From: an uncultured Clostridia bacterium
GTDB taxonomy: Bacteria > Bacillota > Clostridia > TANB77 > CAG-508
Assembly (NCBI GenBank): GCA_944386695.1
Contig: CALXCB010000005.1
Coordinates: 1-49,763, forward strand
Reading direction: 5' to 3'
Length of the DNA: 49,763 nt
Numbering within the stretch: position 1 is the first letter of the stretch; each line of letters begins with the position of its first letter. This document shows, one piece after another, positions 7,230 to 16,077 of the stretch. Both the position numbers and the translations under genes were made by a program. The notes beneath the pieces are model-generated. The model saw nothing but the letters and a program-made list of their open reading frames with translations, was not told the origin of the DNA and made no database searches.

Positions 7230-8996
7230 TTACTTTATGTAAAGTGAAGCACGACAACCGATGTTGCCGGCGCTGTCGCTCGGACTGCCGCTGCCGCGGT
7301 TCCTGACTGGAACGCTACTGCCATAGCTGCTGGAGCTGCCCCCTCGACTGACCCTGTTGTTAGTAGAGTCGGCCTCTAGGGTCCTGTCCCACACGTTTCC
7401 TGCCATGTCGTAGATATTATTTGCCTTTGTGTAATCTGCGCTTCCGGTTGGAATCCTTGCGCCCGAACTTGTGTTCTTTGTGCTGGTTCCTCCACTTGTT
7501 GTTGTATACTCAAATGTTGCATTTCTATAATTTCCCCAGTTTGTTGAATTACTTATTAATGTATAATCTATTGTCTCTCCTGTTGATATTTTTGCCTCTG
7601 AATCTACCAACCATTGCAACGTTTCGTCCCATAAGCTTCCCCAGATCATTGATGTTTGTACATTTTCATTTGTTCCTGCTAAATTTTTACATTTTTCATA
7701 CATCACATACCATGTTTGTGATGCTATATTTGTATTCATCTTTTGCACTACCGCTTCTTCTTGGTTTAGATCTCCTGTTTCGTATCTTCCTATATAGAAT
7801 CCTCCATATTTTTTTACACTTTCTATCATTTTATAAAAATTCTCTTCCATCTCTTGACTTAGCATTTGATACTGCTCTATTCCATCTCTATATCCTTGTA
7901 TCTTTGAGTCAGCATCATATGCTGTTTGATTACGCACTACGTCTGGCTCGCGATAGCCTGTTCCCGGCTTGCTCATTACTCCACTGCTCTCGCTCCAATT
8001 ATTGTTTGTTCTTCCTGTTGAGGAATAATTATACAACTTTCCCCACAACTTTCCATTACTATCTACTCCATATATTCTACTTACTTCTTTTACTGGCACC
8101 CATACATACTGATTTCTACTTGTCTGTAAGTCAAATACTGTTGTTGGGGTTTCTCCTTCTGCTAATGTTGCTATTCCTTCGTCTGCCTCTGACATTGTTT
8201 CTATTTCTTCATTTCCTTCTTCTGACATTGTGGCTACCCCTGCTTCTTCATCGGTTATTTCTTCTTCATTTATTACTTCATTATTTCCTTGCTCTATTTC
8301 TTCTGGGTTTTCTTCTATATTGTCTATTTGCTCTGTATCTTTCATTTCTTCCTCTTGTACTTGTACATTTTCTGCATCTTTTTGCTCTTGAGTCATTTCT
8401 TTTTCTTCACTTATTACATTTTCTTGTACATCTTCTTGTGAATTTTCTGGTAAATTTTCTTGTGAATTTTCTGGCGAATCTGCTTGATCAGAACTTGTAT
8501 CTTCTGTTTGCTCTTCTTCTGCTACTTCTTCAATATTGCTTTCATTTGTTGTATTACTATCACTATTGCTTGTTGCATCTTCTTTATTACTTTCTGTACT
8601 TACTTCTTCACTATTTTCGCTATTATTTGAGTCTAAATTAGAGTTTTCTGTACTTGCATCAGCTTCTTCTTGTATTTCTACTTCCTCTGCTGTGGCTTCT
8701 ACCTCTGCATATGAGTCTAGATCCTCGATTTTACTCCAATCTACTTCTCCTTCATATATTACAAATCCTCCAGTAACAGTTGTTTCTCCTGGCACTTGTG
8801 ATGCACTAAATCCATCTGGCACTGGTACTTGCAATGGCTTTCCATCTTCTCCTAGCTCTGTACTATCTACCATTGTATATCCTTTAGTCTCTTCCTCTGC
8901 CATTGCCCTCTGGCTTCTTGAATTTATTGCTGTTGCTATCATTTTTACTGCTATTATTGCTATTATTATAAACACAATTGCTACTGCCACTACCAT
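7230..8996 (-). CDS. DGR target: surface protein with C-type-lectin/FGE-like variable C-terminus
   Basis: The open frame gives 588 aa: a hydrophobic segment (VVAVAIVFIIIAIIAVKMI, residues about 2-20), then a very acidic Ser/Glu/Asn-rich stalk (about 60-285), then an FGE-sulfatase/C-lectin-like domain. That domain contains YVWVPV, GGFYIGRYETG, IWGSLWDETLQW, NNIYDMAGNVWD and a final GCRASLYIK. The last 40 residues come mostly from NNC/NNT codons giving Ser, Gly, Asn, Asp, Val and Tyr, the mark of a variable repeat copied from a template rich in AAC/AAT. This 3' end is far GC-richer than the genome. ATG 8996 has no good ribosome site. A strong AGGAGG plus ATG lies at 9148, separated by a (CT)20 tract that puts it out of frame. 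Confidence 0.85.
   Translation of the reverse strand: MVVAVAIVFIIIAIIAVKMIATAINSRSQRAMAEEETKGYTMVDSTELGEDGKPLQVPVPDGFSASQVPGETTVTGGFVIYEGEVDWSKIEDLDSYAEVEATAEEVEIQEEADASTENSNLDSNNSENSEEVSTESNKEDATSNSDSNTTNESNIEEVAEEEQTEDTSSDQADSPENSQENLPENSQEDVQENVISEEKEMTQEQKDAENVQVQEEEMKDTEQIDNIEENPEEIEQGNNEVINEEEITDEEAGVATMSEEGNEEIETMSEADEGIATLAEGETPTTVFDLQTSRNQYVWVPVKEVSRIYGVDSNGKLWGKLYNYSSTGRTNNNWSESSGVMSKPGTGYREPDVVRNQTAYDADSKIQGYRDGIEQYQMLSQEMEENFYKMIESVKKYGGFYIGRYETGDLNQEEAVVQKMNTNIASQTWYVMYEKCKNLAGTNENVQTSMIWGSLWDETLQWLVDSEAKISTGETIDYTLISNSTNWGNYRNATFEYTTTSGGTSTKNTSSGARIPTGSADYTKANNIYDMAGNVWDRTLEADSTNNRVSRGGSSSSYGSSVPVRNRGSGSPSDSAGNIGCRASLYIK
7235..7400 (-). repeat. Candidate DGR variable repeat (VR)
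   Basis: From about the codons for MAGNVWD to the stop, the coding strand is dominated by AGC, GGC, AGT, GAC, GTT and AAC codons whose first two positions vary. This is what A-to-N mutagenesis of AAC/AAT template codons leaves. No second copy (template repeat) is present in the window, so the exact borders cannot be set. Confidence 0.7.
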
Positions 8997-9049
8997 TGTC
9001 GCACTTAAATTTAGGTTTAAGACTTTTAATCTTCTACTACTCTCTCTTT

Positions 9050-9148
<99 letters not shown>

Positions 9149-9369
9149 GACGTCCTCCTATATTACAAAAATATTTTTATCTATTTTATTACCAACTCTG
9201 TTTTTACAAGTTTTTTGCAATTTTATTTATATGTTATAATCATATCTTATTTGTATATTCTTATTATACATTACCTACTTTCGTTTTTCAATAGATTTGC
9301 TGAATTTGTAAAAAACTTGTAATATTTTTGTAATATAATCAGATCTCACTAACACTTATCAAAAGTTGC

Positions 9370-9398
9370 TTGACTTTTATAAATTCTACCAATATAAT
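9370..9398 (+). promoter_or_regulatory. Promoter of the PRPP-synthetase-like gene
   Basis: TTGACT (9370-9375), 17-base spacer, TATAAT (9393-9398). It overlaps an in-frame ATG at 9370, which therefore cannot be the start. Confidence 0.85.
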
Positions 9399-9426
9399 GA
9401 AAAAAAATGTTTTAGGAGGATTAAAA

Positions 9427-10518
9427 ATGTCAAAAAATGATTTAGCATTATTGGTACTAGATAGTTGCCAAGAATTTGGAAAAAAAGTTGAACAACATTT
9501 ATTACAAATACGTAATGAAAAAGACAAAAGATATATTGCAAAATTAAATGCCTCACGTTTTTCTAATGGTGAAGGTAAAGTCAAAATTAATGACTCAATT
9601 AGAAATAAGGATATTTATATTTTATGTGATGTTGGAAATTATAGTGTTACATATAAGTGTCGTGGAAAAGATCATGAAATGATGCCTGATGAACATTTTC
9701 AAGATATAAAAAGGACTATATGTGCAACATGTGGTCATAGCACAAAAGTTACTGTTGTTATGCCACTTTTATATCAAGCAAGACAGCACCGCAGAAAAGG
9801 GAGAGAATCTCTGGATTGTGCCGTTGCTCTTCAAGAGCTTGAAAGACTAGGTGTAAAAAGTATTCTTACTTTTGATGCACATGATCCTAATATAATTAAT
9901 GCGACTCCAAATTTATCTTTTGACAATTTTTATCCTACAAATACAATAATAAAAGAAATGGCTAAAAATGATCCTGGAGTTTTTGAAAATGCTATTGTTA
10001 TAAGTCCAGATTTTGGAGCAATGGAAAGAGCTCGTTATTATGCTGAAATAATTGGATGTGATGTAGGTGTATTTTATAAAAGACGTGATTTAAGCAAACT
10101 TGTAAATGGAAAAAATCCAGTTGTTGCACATACATATATGGGAAGTGATGTAAAAGGAAAAAATGTTTTAATAGTTGATGATATGATATCTTCTGGTGGC
10201 TCTGTAATCGAAGTAGCTGGAAAACTTCGTGAAATGGGAGCAAATAGAATCTGTATCACTACTACTTTTGCTTTATTTACAGAAGGTTTTGATAAATTTT
10301 TAGCAGCAAAAGAAAATGGCTTATTTGATACCCTTTATACTACTAATCTTTCTTATATTCCCAAAGCATTTTCAGATTATGATTGGTTTTATAGTGTTGA
10401 CATGTCTTATTTTGTTGCTCAAATAATTGATAGCATGGATAAAAAAGAACCTTTAACAAAATACTTCAATAAAACTAAAGATACATTTAAAACTGTTCAA
10501 AAATCTATAAATAACTAA
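9427..10518 (+). CDS. Ribose-phosphate pyrophosphokinase family protein
   Basis: PRPP synthetase makes 5-phosphoribosyl diphosphate from ribose 5-phosphate and ATP. The 363-aa product shows the family pattern: an N-terminal half-domain, TVVMPLLYQARQHRRKGRESL (catalytic flexible loop region with an Arg/Lys cluster), TFDAHDPNIIN, VISPDFGAMERA, and the PRPP-binding loop VLIVDDMISSGGSV. It is longer than canonical Prs (about 315 aa) and has a Cys pair in CATCGH, so it belongs to a divergent clade. The start at 9427 is set by AGGAGG ending 7 bases upstream and by the promoter position. It is one of few plus-strand genes and is transcribed alone. Confidence 0.85.
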   Translation: MSKNDLALLVLDSCQEFGKKVEQHLLQIRNEKDKRYIAKLNASRFSNGEGKVKINDSIRNKDIYILCDVGNYSVTYKCRGKDHEMMPDEHFQDIKRTICATCGHSTKVTVVMPLLYQARQHRRKGRESLDCAVALQELERLGVKSILTFDAHDPNIINATPNLSFDNFYPTNTIIKEMAKNDPGVFENAIVISPDFGAMERARYYAEIIGCDVGVFYKRRDLSKLVNGKNPVVAHTYMGSDVKGKNVLIVDDMISSGGSVIEVAGKLREMGANRICITTTFALFTEGFDKFLAAKENGLFDTLYTTNLSYIPKAFSDYDWFYSVDMSYFVAQIIDSMDKKEPLTKYFNKTKDTFKTVQKSINN

Positions 10519-10529
10519 ATACTTTTAGA

Positions 10530-10560
10530 GGCAGAAGAAAAACCTCTGCCCCTTTTATTT
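10530..10560 (+). terminator. Terminator after the PRPP-synthetase-like gene
   Basis: GGCAGA / TCTGCC stem with an A-rich loop followed by CCCTTTTATTTTTTAT. It may serve the convergent gene too. Confidence 0.75.
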
Positions 10561-10561
10561 T

Positions 10562-12275
10562 TTATTTTTCATCATCATCTATATTTTTCCCAAATCTCTT
10601 AACCTTATTTGTAGTTGTTCTTTCAAAATCCTTATCCATAATCTTAAAAGATTTTATATGCTTAAAATTAGGAAGTTTTTCATTTGCTTTTTTTACAACA
10701 TCAGAAAGTACTTTACTGATATCTTCTTTTGTTGGTATTTTATTTCCTAAATATTCTTTTATTGCCTCAATATTTGGAAAAATCTTTGCTTTTACCTGAA
10801 CATCGTCTTTACCATTTGATGCTCCAATTACTAAAGATTCTTCAATCAAATCATTGTCATTTAAGATATTTTCAATTTCTTCTGGGTAAATATTTTCTCC
10901 ATTTTTTGTAAGTATCATATTTTTGCTTCTTCCTGCAATATATAGGAATTTTTCGTCATCCATATATCCTAAATCTCCAGTATGAAACCATCCGTCTTTT
11001 AAGACCTTAGCTGTTGCCTCTTCATTTTGATAATAGCCTAGCATTACATTTGGCCCTTTTACAATAATTTCTCCTATTCCTTCTTCATTTGGCTCGTCTA
11101 TCTTGTATTCTACATTTGGAATTGGCATGCCGCAAGATGTAGCCTTATAATAAAAATCGTTATTTCCTGCAACCAATGGCGAACATTCCGTTAAGCCATA
11201 TCCTTGTAATACTTTAATTCCCAAACTAAAAAATCCTTCTACAATATCTGGCTTAATTGCTGCTGCTCCTACTATAAATGTTTTTATTTTTCCACCTAAT
11301 GATTTTTTTACTTTTCTTTTTACTATTCCTTTCAAATAAAAAGGAAGTTTTTCTATTATTTTACTCTCATCTTCTGTATATTTTTTTGGTAAACTTGTTT
11401 TTAAAGTTTTCATGATCTTTTTGTAAATATTTTCTAGTAATAAAGGTACACATAGGATAAACGTTGGCTTATATTCTTGGATATTTTGAGTTATATGTCT
11501 TAATCCCTCGCAATGGCTAATGTTTCCTCCTCCATATAGTACAAGTAAAAATCCTAATGTGCATTCATATGTATGGTGTAATGGTAAAATCGATAAGACA
11601 GATGTCGTATTATCTACTTTTACAATACTTGCCACAGAAATTATATTTGAGCATATGTTTTTATGTGACAACATAACTGCTTTTGAGTTTCCTGTTGTTC
11701 CTGATGTAAAAAGTAAAACTTTCATTTCATCCGGATTTATCGTTATATTTTCAAAGTCTTTATTTCCTTTTAAAACCATTTCTTTTCCGTTCATTTATTA
11801 AATCTTCTATATTTATGTACTTTGATGTATTTTGCATATCAATAAATACCGGAGTATTTTTTAATTCACTTTTTATTTGAAATATTTCATCTAGATATTT
11901 AGTATCTGCTATTATTGCTTCTGCCTCTGAAACTTTTAAAAATTCCTTTATATTTTCAACTGATGCTTCTTTGTCTATTGGAACAACTATACCAATAATG
12001 GCAGCTGCTAAATATGAAATTGACCAATTATAACTATTTTTTCCCATAACAGTTATTTTTTTATCTTTTAGTCCTATGCTTAATAATTTTGTTGATAATG
12101 CTTCTACCTCATTTTTAAATTCTAAATATGTTTTGTTTATTATTTTTCCTTCTTCATTTTTCATTCTAAATGCTATTTTTTTTGAATTTCTTTCTGTTGT
12201 TTTGTTTAGCATATCTTTTAAATCTGTTATTTCATAAGTCTCAAAATAATTGATCTTTCTTTCCACTTTTTCCAC
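10562..12275 (-). CDS. AMP-dependent long-chain acyl-CoA synthetase, split by a +1 frame break at CGG
   Basis: The enzyme activates a fatty acid with ATP and joins it to CoA. The first frame (from 12275) holds the N-terminal part of the adenylate-forming fold (YLEFKNEVEALSTKLL, SYLAAAIIGIVVPID). The second holds the P-loop-like LLFTSGTTGNSKAVMLSHKN, VLQGYGLTECSP, GWFHTGDLGYMDD and KNGENIYPEEIE. They meet at GAA CGG AAA (CGG 11789-11787). Skipping the C gives GAA GGA AAA and a 570-aa protein of normal length. Without the shift the first frame ends nine codons after CGG. The substrate is not known. It reads away from the plus-strand PRPP-synthetase-like gene's end. Confidence 0.85.
11787..11789 (-). 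other. Putative CGG +1 recoding site in the acyl-CoA synthetase gene
   Basis: Sense context is AAT GAA CGG AAA. The site lies in a weakly conserved linker before the conserved ATP-binding motif, so the identity of the restored residue (Gly) is less certain than in sufB or xseA. Confidence 0.7.
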
Positions 12276-12289
12276 CTCTTATTTTTTTT

Positions 12290-12331
12290 CATTGGGGTCG
12301 TTTCCTTTTGCAAAAAGAAACGACCCCAATG
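12290..12331. repeat. REP-like palindrome, type A (perfect copy)
   Basis: CATTGGGGTCGTTTC and GAAACGACCCCAATG form a perfect 15-bp stem around a 12-base centre. It lies between the synthetase start and the end of the transglutaminase gene. Confidence 0.8.
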
Positions 12332-12340
12332 AAAAATATA

Positions 12341-13471
12341 TTAATAATCTGTTTTGCTCATACTTGGATATGAAAAACTTTTTCCTCCTTCAGAAAATTG
12401 ATATGATAAAAAATGATCTTTGTCAAAAGTATCTGTTCCTTTTAAGAAATATTTATACTTTATATTATCTGATACAGTCCCTCTTCCTCCTGTTACAATA
12501 GGATCATCCCATGTTGAATCAACACCATACCATGTTCCATTAATATTAATACAATTCCAAGCATGGCTTTCTGTTACTCCTGAACTATTTGTTGCTTCTC
12601 CTTGCATTATTTCACATTCAAATCCAGCGCTATTTGCTAGATATTTAAATGCTTTTGCATACCCTTCACATACACAAGTTTTTCCTACTAATGCACCATA
12701 TATACTATAACTACCTGATGCAGCATATGTTGAATCATATTCTATATTATTAATTAAATAGTCATGTATATATAATATTTTCTGATAATCTGTTCCTTTT
12801 AAATTACTAATTATTTGATTTTTTACTTTTTCTATTTCTTGCTCTGCTTGTTTGATTTGTTCTAATGATGTAAATTCCTCACTCCAATAATTTTGTCCTT
12901 CTGCTGCTGATATGTATACTCTATATGTTGTTTTTAAAAATCTTGTTGTTGCTTCTATGTTTAAATACATTTTATTTACATCTAAGAAAAATAAATCTGG
13001 ATTATCATGTGTAAATGCTTCTATTGCACTTTGAAAGTCATCTCCTAATGTCTCTGTTCCTAAGTCTTCTTCTAATATATCAGAAAATTCATTTCCAAAT
13101 TCTATAACATAATTTCCTTGTTTTAGATTTTCTTTATTTTCATTTAATCCATTATATAAAGTTTGTTGAGTATCATTTAATTGATTATAAAAATATCTAC
13201 TATTTTTACTTCCAGAGTCGGTATTTGTATCTGAATTCATTGTATTGCTATTTGATGTACTTTGTATATTGTCACTAAGATTCCCTGGTACAAATTCTAT
13301 ATTGGTATTTTGTTCTTTTTCTTCTGTTATTATTTCATGGAGCTTGTATGTTGATTGACTTGATGTTTCGGCAAATAGATCATTGTAAATCATTTTACAT
13401 AATAATACTATTGCTACTATCAAAACTATCATTATAACAAATAATATTGGCGTTGTAAATTTACTTTTCAT
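12341..13471 (-). CDS. Membrane-anchored transglutaminase-like protein
   Basis: The 376-aa protein has an N-terminal membrane anchor (residues about 8-28, ILFVIMIVLIVAIVLLCKMI), a Ser/Asn/Thr-rich linker, and a C-terminal transglutaminase-like core. The core shows KTCVCEGYAKAF (catalytic Cys near residue 267), ESHAWNCI (His) and GVDSTWDD (Asp), the complete Cys-His-Asp triad. Family members act as cysteine proteases or transamidases outside the cell. The substrate is unknown. A type A palindrome lies right after its stop and may end transcription. The next upstream gene encodes a probable surface protein. Confidence 0.85.
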   Translation of the reverse strand: MKSKFTTPILFVIMIVLIVAIVLLCKMIYNDLFAETSSQSTYKLHEIITEEKEQNTNIEFVPGNLSDNIQSTSNSNTMNSDTNTDSGSKNSRYFYNQLNDTQQTLYNGLNENKENLKQGNYVIEFGNEFSDILEEDLGTETLGDDFQSAIEAFTHDNPDLFFLDVNKMYLNIEATTRFLKTTYRVYISAAEGQNYWSEEFTSLEQIKQAEQEIEKVKNQIISNLKGTDYQKILYIHDYLINNIEYDSTYAASGSYSIYGALVGKTCVCEGYAKAFKYLANSAGFECEIMQGEATNSSGVTESHAWNCININGTWYGVDSTWDDPIVTGGRGTVSDNIKYKYFLKGTDTFDKDHFLSYQFSEGGKSFSYPSMSKTDY

Positions 13472-13532
13472 TAGTTTTTTTCCTTTCTTTTTGTATAATA
13501 TATGCTATTTATATAATAACAAAAAAAGACAA

Positions 13533-13568
13533 AAATAGCAATAAAAAATTCTATTTTTATTGCTATTT
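13533..13568 (-). terminator. Terminator after the LxxTG-like surface protein gene
   Basis: AAATAGCAATAAAAA pairs with TTTTTATTGCTATTT around a short loop in the gap between the two surface-protein genes. Confidence 0.65.
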
Positions 13569-13593
13569 ATTATGTATTATTTTTTTTACATTT

Positions 13594-14019
13594 TTACAAA
13601 TTTTTATAATAATTTATCTTTTTGTAAGAATAAATTGCTGAAATTGCACTTATTACTACTATAACAGCTATTATACTTCCAGTATTTGATAATCCTGTAT
13701 TTGCTAATGTGTTTACAGTATTATTTCTACTAGAATTACTTGTACTATTAGATGTATTAGTATTATTAGTGCTATTTGAATTTGTTGTTAATGTTGATGT
13801 ATTATTTGTGTTATTACTTGCTCCTGTATTTGTATTTGATGTTCCGTTTGTTCCATTTGTTGCATTTGTATCATTAGTTCCACCTGAATTATTTGAAGAA
13901 TCTATAGGTGTAAATATATCATTTGCATCTGCTGCTAAAACTAGATTCGAATATGCTACTATAAATATAAAGCTAACAATTAAAATTAATATCATTTTCA
14001 TTTTTTTCATTTTTTCCAT
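13594..14019 (-). CDS. Small Asn/Thr/Ser-rich surface protein with C-terminal anchor
   Basis: The 141-aa protein has a signal peptide (MKMILILIVSFIFIVAYSNLVLA, cleavage near AA-DA). A low-complexity Asn/Thr/Ser/Gly linker follows. The C-terminus has NTLANTGLSNTG, a hydrophobic stretch (SIIAVIVVISAISAIY) and a Lys-containing tail. That is the layout of a sortase substrate, with LANTG in place of LPxTG, but the motif is not canonical. It could instead be a simple membrane-tethered protein. The function is unknown. Two direct GTTGTACAAT repeats lie upstream. Confidence 0.7.
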   Translation of the reverse strand: MEKMKKMKMILILIVSFIFIVAYSNLVLAADANDIFTPIDSSNNSGGTNDTNATNGTNGTSNTNTGASNNTNNTSTLTTNSNSTNNTNTSNSTSNSSRNNTVNTLANTGLSNTGSIIAVIVVISAISAIYSYKKINYYKNL

Positions 14020-14059
14020 CTCTCCTTATAATTAATATCTCTATTATAACATCACTGTT

Positions 14060-14088
14060 ATTGTACAACTCTTTTTTTATTGTACAAC
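14060..14088. promoter_or_regulatory. Two direct repeats ATTGTACAAC upstream of the surface-protein gene
   Basis: ATTGTACAAC occurs at 14060-14069 and 14079-14088, 19 bases apart, just upstream of a TATAAT-like box (14048-14043, minus strand). The spacing of about two helical turns would suit a dimeric regulator. No regulator is identified. Confidence 0.35.
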
Positions 14089-14150
14089 ATTTTTTATTAT
14101 ATGTCAAATATTTTTTATGTTTTTTATTTTACATTTTTGTTACAAAATTG

Positions 14151-15243
14151 TTACACATTGAATTTAAATAAAACTATATCGCCCTCTTGCATAATATAGT
14201 CTTTTCCTTCTTGCCTTACTAATCCTTTTTCTTTTGCTTGTGACATAGAGCCCTCTCTTATTAAGTCTTCATATGATACTATCTCTGCTTTTATAAATCC
14301 TCTTTCCATATCTGAGTGAATTTTTCCTGCAGCTTCTGGTGCTTTTGTTCCTTTTTTGATTGTCCATGCTCTTACTTCTTGTTCCCCTGCTGTTAAATAT
14401 GACATTAGACCTAATAAGTCATAACTTTTTCTTATTAATGTATCTAATCCTGATTCTTTTAATCCTAATGCTTCTAACATTTCTTTTTTGTCATTGTCTT
14501 CTAGGATTGATAGTTCTTCTTCTATTTTTACACAAAGTGGTATTACTTCTGATTTTTGCTTTTCTGCATATTCTTTTACTTCTTTTACATATATATCATT
14601 TTCAGCATTAGATAATTGCTCTTCTGAGATATTTGTAATATATATTAATGGTTTATTTGTTAATAAAAACATCTCTTTTACTAATTCTTGCTCTTCCTCA
14701 TTATACTCTAATTGTCTTGCAGCTATACCATTTTCTAAACCTAATTTTATTCTTTCTAATAAATTAATTTCTGCTTGATATTTTTTATCTGCTTTTAACA
14801 TCTTTTTGGCTTTTTCTAGCCTTTTGTTTACTGTCTCTATATCTGCAAATATTAATTCTAGATTGATTGTTTCTATGTCTCGTATTGGATCTATGTCTCC
14901 ATTTACATGTACTACATTTGGATCTTTGAAACATCTTACTACTTCACATATTGCATCTGTTTCTCTTATATGTGCTAAGAATTTGTTTCCTAGTCCTTCT
15001 CCTTTACTTGCTCCTTTAACTAATCCTGCTATATCTACAAATTCTACTATTGCTGGTGTTATTTTTTTTGAATTATACATTCCGTGCTAATTTTTCTAAT
15101 CTGCTGTCTGGCACTGGAACTATTCCAACATTTGGCTCGATTGTACAAAATGGGTAATTTGCACATTCTGCTCCTGCTTTTGTTATACTATTAAATAATG
15201 TGCTTTTTCCTACATTTGGAAGTCCTACTATTCCTATTTTCAT
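14151..15243 (-). CDS. ychF: YchF/EngD (OLA1-type) ATPase, split by a +1 frame break at CGG
   Basis: YchF is a ribosome-associated P-loop ATPase of the Obg family. From ATG 15243 the first frame reads [20 protein letters not shown] (G1) and [17 protein letters not shown], then LEKLA. It meets CGG at 15084-15082 and would stop two codons later. Skipping the C gives GCA GGA ATG and continues with [30 protein letters not shown] (G3), NKFLAHIRE and the C-terminal TGS-type domain ([20 protein letters not shown]). The total is 363 aa, the usual family length. An annotation starting at the ATG inside the second frame would lose the P-loop. Confidence 0.92.
15082..15084 (-). other. Putative CGG +1 recoding site in ychF
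   Basis: Sense context is TTA GCA CGG AAT GTA TAA. The zero frame ends almost at once; the +1 frame is unmistakable YchF. Confidence 0.75.
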
Positions 15244-15380
15244 TGTTTTTTCTTTTCCTTCCTATTTTTTATTATACAGCTATTTATTTTATTACTTTTA
15301 TATAAAAAAGTCAAGATGGGTTTTGAATTTTTAATAAAACTGTAATATTTATGTAATATTAAAAAAAGTTACTAAAACTA

Positions 15381-15409
15381 TTGATTTTTTCACTTTTCTA
15401 CTATATAAT
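15381..15409 (+). promoter_or_regulatory. tRNA-Thr promoter
   Basis: TTGATT (15381-15386), 17-base spacer, TATAAT (15404-15409), about 12 bases before the tRNA. Confidence 0.75.
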
Positions 15410-15421
15410 AAATTAAATTTT

Positions 15422-15497
15422 GCTTCTATAGCTCAGTAGGTAGAGCGCAGCCATGGTAAGGCTGAGGTCACGAGTTCGATTCTCGTTGGAAGCTCCA
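15422..15497 (+). tRNA. tRNA-Thr (anticodon GGT)
   Basis: A 76-base cloverleaf with encoded CCA. The acceptor GCTTCTA pairs with TGGAAGC. The D arm is GCTC-AGTAGGTA-GAGC. The anticodon arm CAGCC-ATGGTAA-GGCTG has a 7-base loop with GGT at positions 34-36. The T arm CGAG-TTCGATT-CTCG closes it. The anticodon loop is normal in size, so this is not a quadruplet-reading tRNA. Confidence 0.93.
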
Positions 15498-15504
15498 AAT
15501 TATA

Positions 15505-15541
15505 ACAACTTACGAACTATAAAGTTTGTAGGTTGTTTTTA
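15505..15541 (+). terminator. Terminator after tRNA-Thr
   Basis: ACAACTTACGAAC pairs with GTTTGTAGGTTGT (13 bp with two G-U pairs), loop TATAAA, then TTTTATAT. Confidence 0.85.
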
Positions 15542-15616
15542 TATATAAACTTTGAATAATTGGAGACAACTATAATAATATTGAATACTGATGATATAAC
15601 TAAATTCCAATAAAAT

Positions 15617-15656
15617 AATAAAGAGGATGTCCTATATACAGGATACCCTCTTTATT
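15617..15656 (-). terminator. Terminator after the 15663-15980 gene
   Basis: AATAAAGAGG pairs with CCTCTTTATT, with an inner GTCCT/AGGAT helix. T-rich on both sides, so it could work both ways. The 15540-15616 stretch before it holds nothing I recognise. Confidence 0.75.
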
Positions 15657-15662
15657 TTATAA

Positions 15663-15980
15663 TTATTTTCTCAACCAATCCATTTTCCTATCATACTTTT
15701 TAGCCTCTAATTTATCAACCCATCTATATGTAAAAAATGTAATTAGTATAAATATAAAATCAATTGCTATACATTTATACAATAAACTTGATAAATGTGC
15801 ATATTCAATATCCAATGTTAAAACTTGTACAATATGTATTACTAATAATACTAAAAAAAAGATTAATGGTATTAAAGTTATTGCACTACTTTTAATTTTT
15901 CGTCCTAAAAATATTACTAATGCTGTAGCTATAATAACTAATATTAATGTTAATGGATTAGTTAAGTCTAATATAAACAT
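15663..15980 (-). CDS. Small three-helix membrane protein of unknown function
   Basis: The 105-aa protein has three predicted membrane spans: PLTLILVIIATALVIFLG (about 9-26), AITLIPLIFFLVLLVIHIVQ (about 33-52) and IAIDFIFILITFFTYRW (about 72-88). A basic C-terminal tail follows (KLEAKKYDRKMDWLRK). It has no recognisable motif and I cannot name a family. It is a single gene with its own terminator, between tRNA-Thr and argS. Confidence 0.7.
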   Translation of the reverse strand: MFILDLTNPLTLILVIIATALVIFLGRKIKSSAITLIPLIFFLVLLVIHIVQVLTLDIEYAHLSSLLYKCIAIDFIFILITFFTYRWVDKLEAKKYDRKMDWLRK

Positions 15981-16077
15981 TTTTCATCCTCCTGTCTTTT
16001 GTTAAAATAGCACTTTGGTGACTTTTCATAAAATAGTATCATTTTTATATATTATTTCCAAGTTATTTTTATGTTTT

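Noticed and set aside
9370..9426. Upstream start for the PRPP-synthetase-like gene at 9370
   Set aside because: It lies inside the -35/-10 promoter; the AGGAGG-preceded ATG at 9427 fits.
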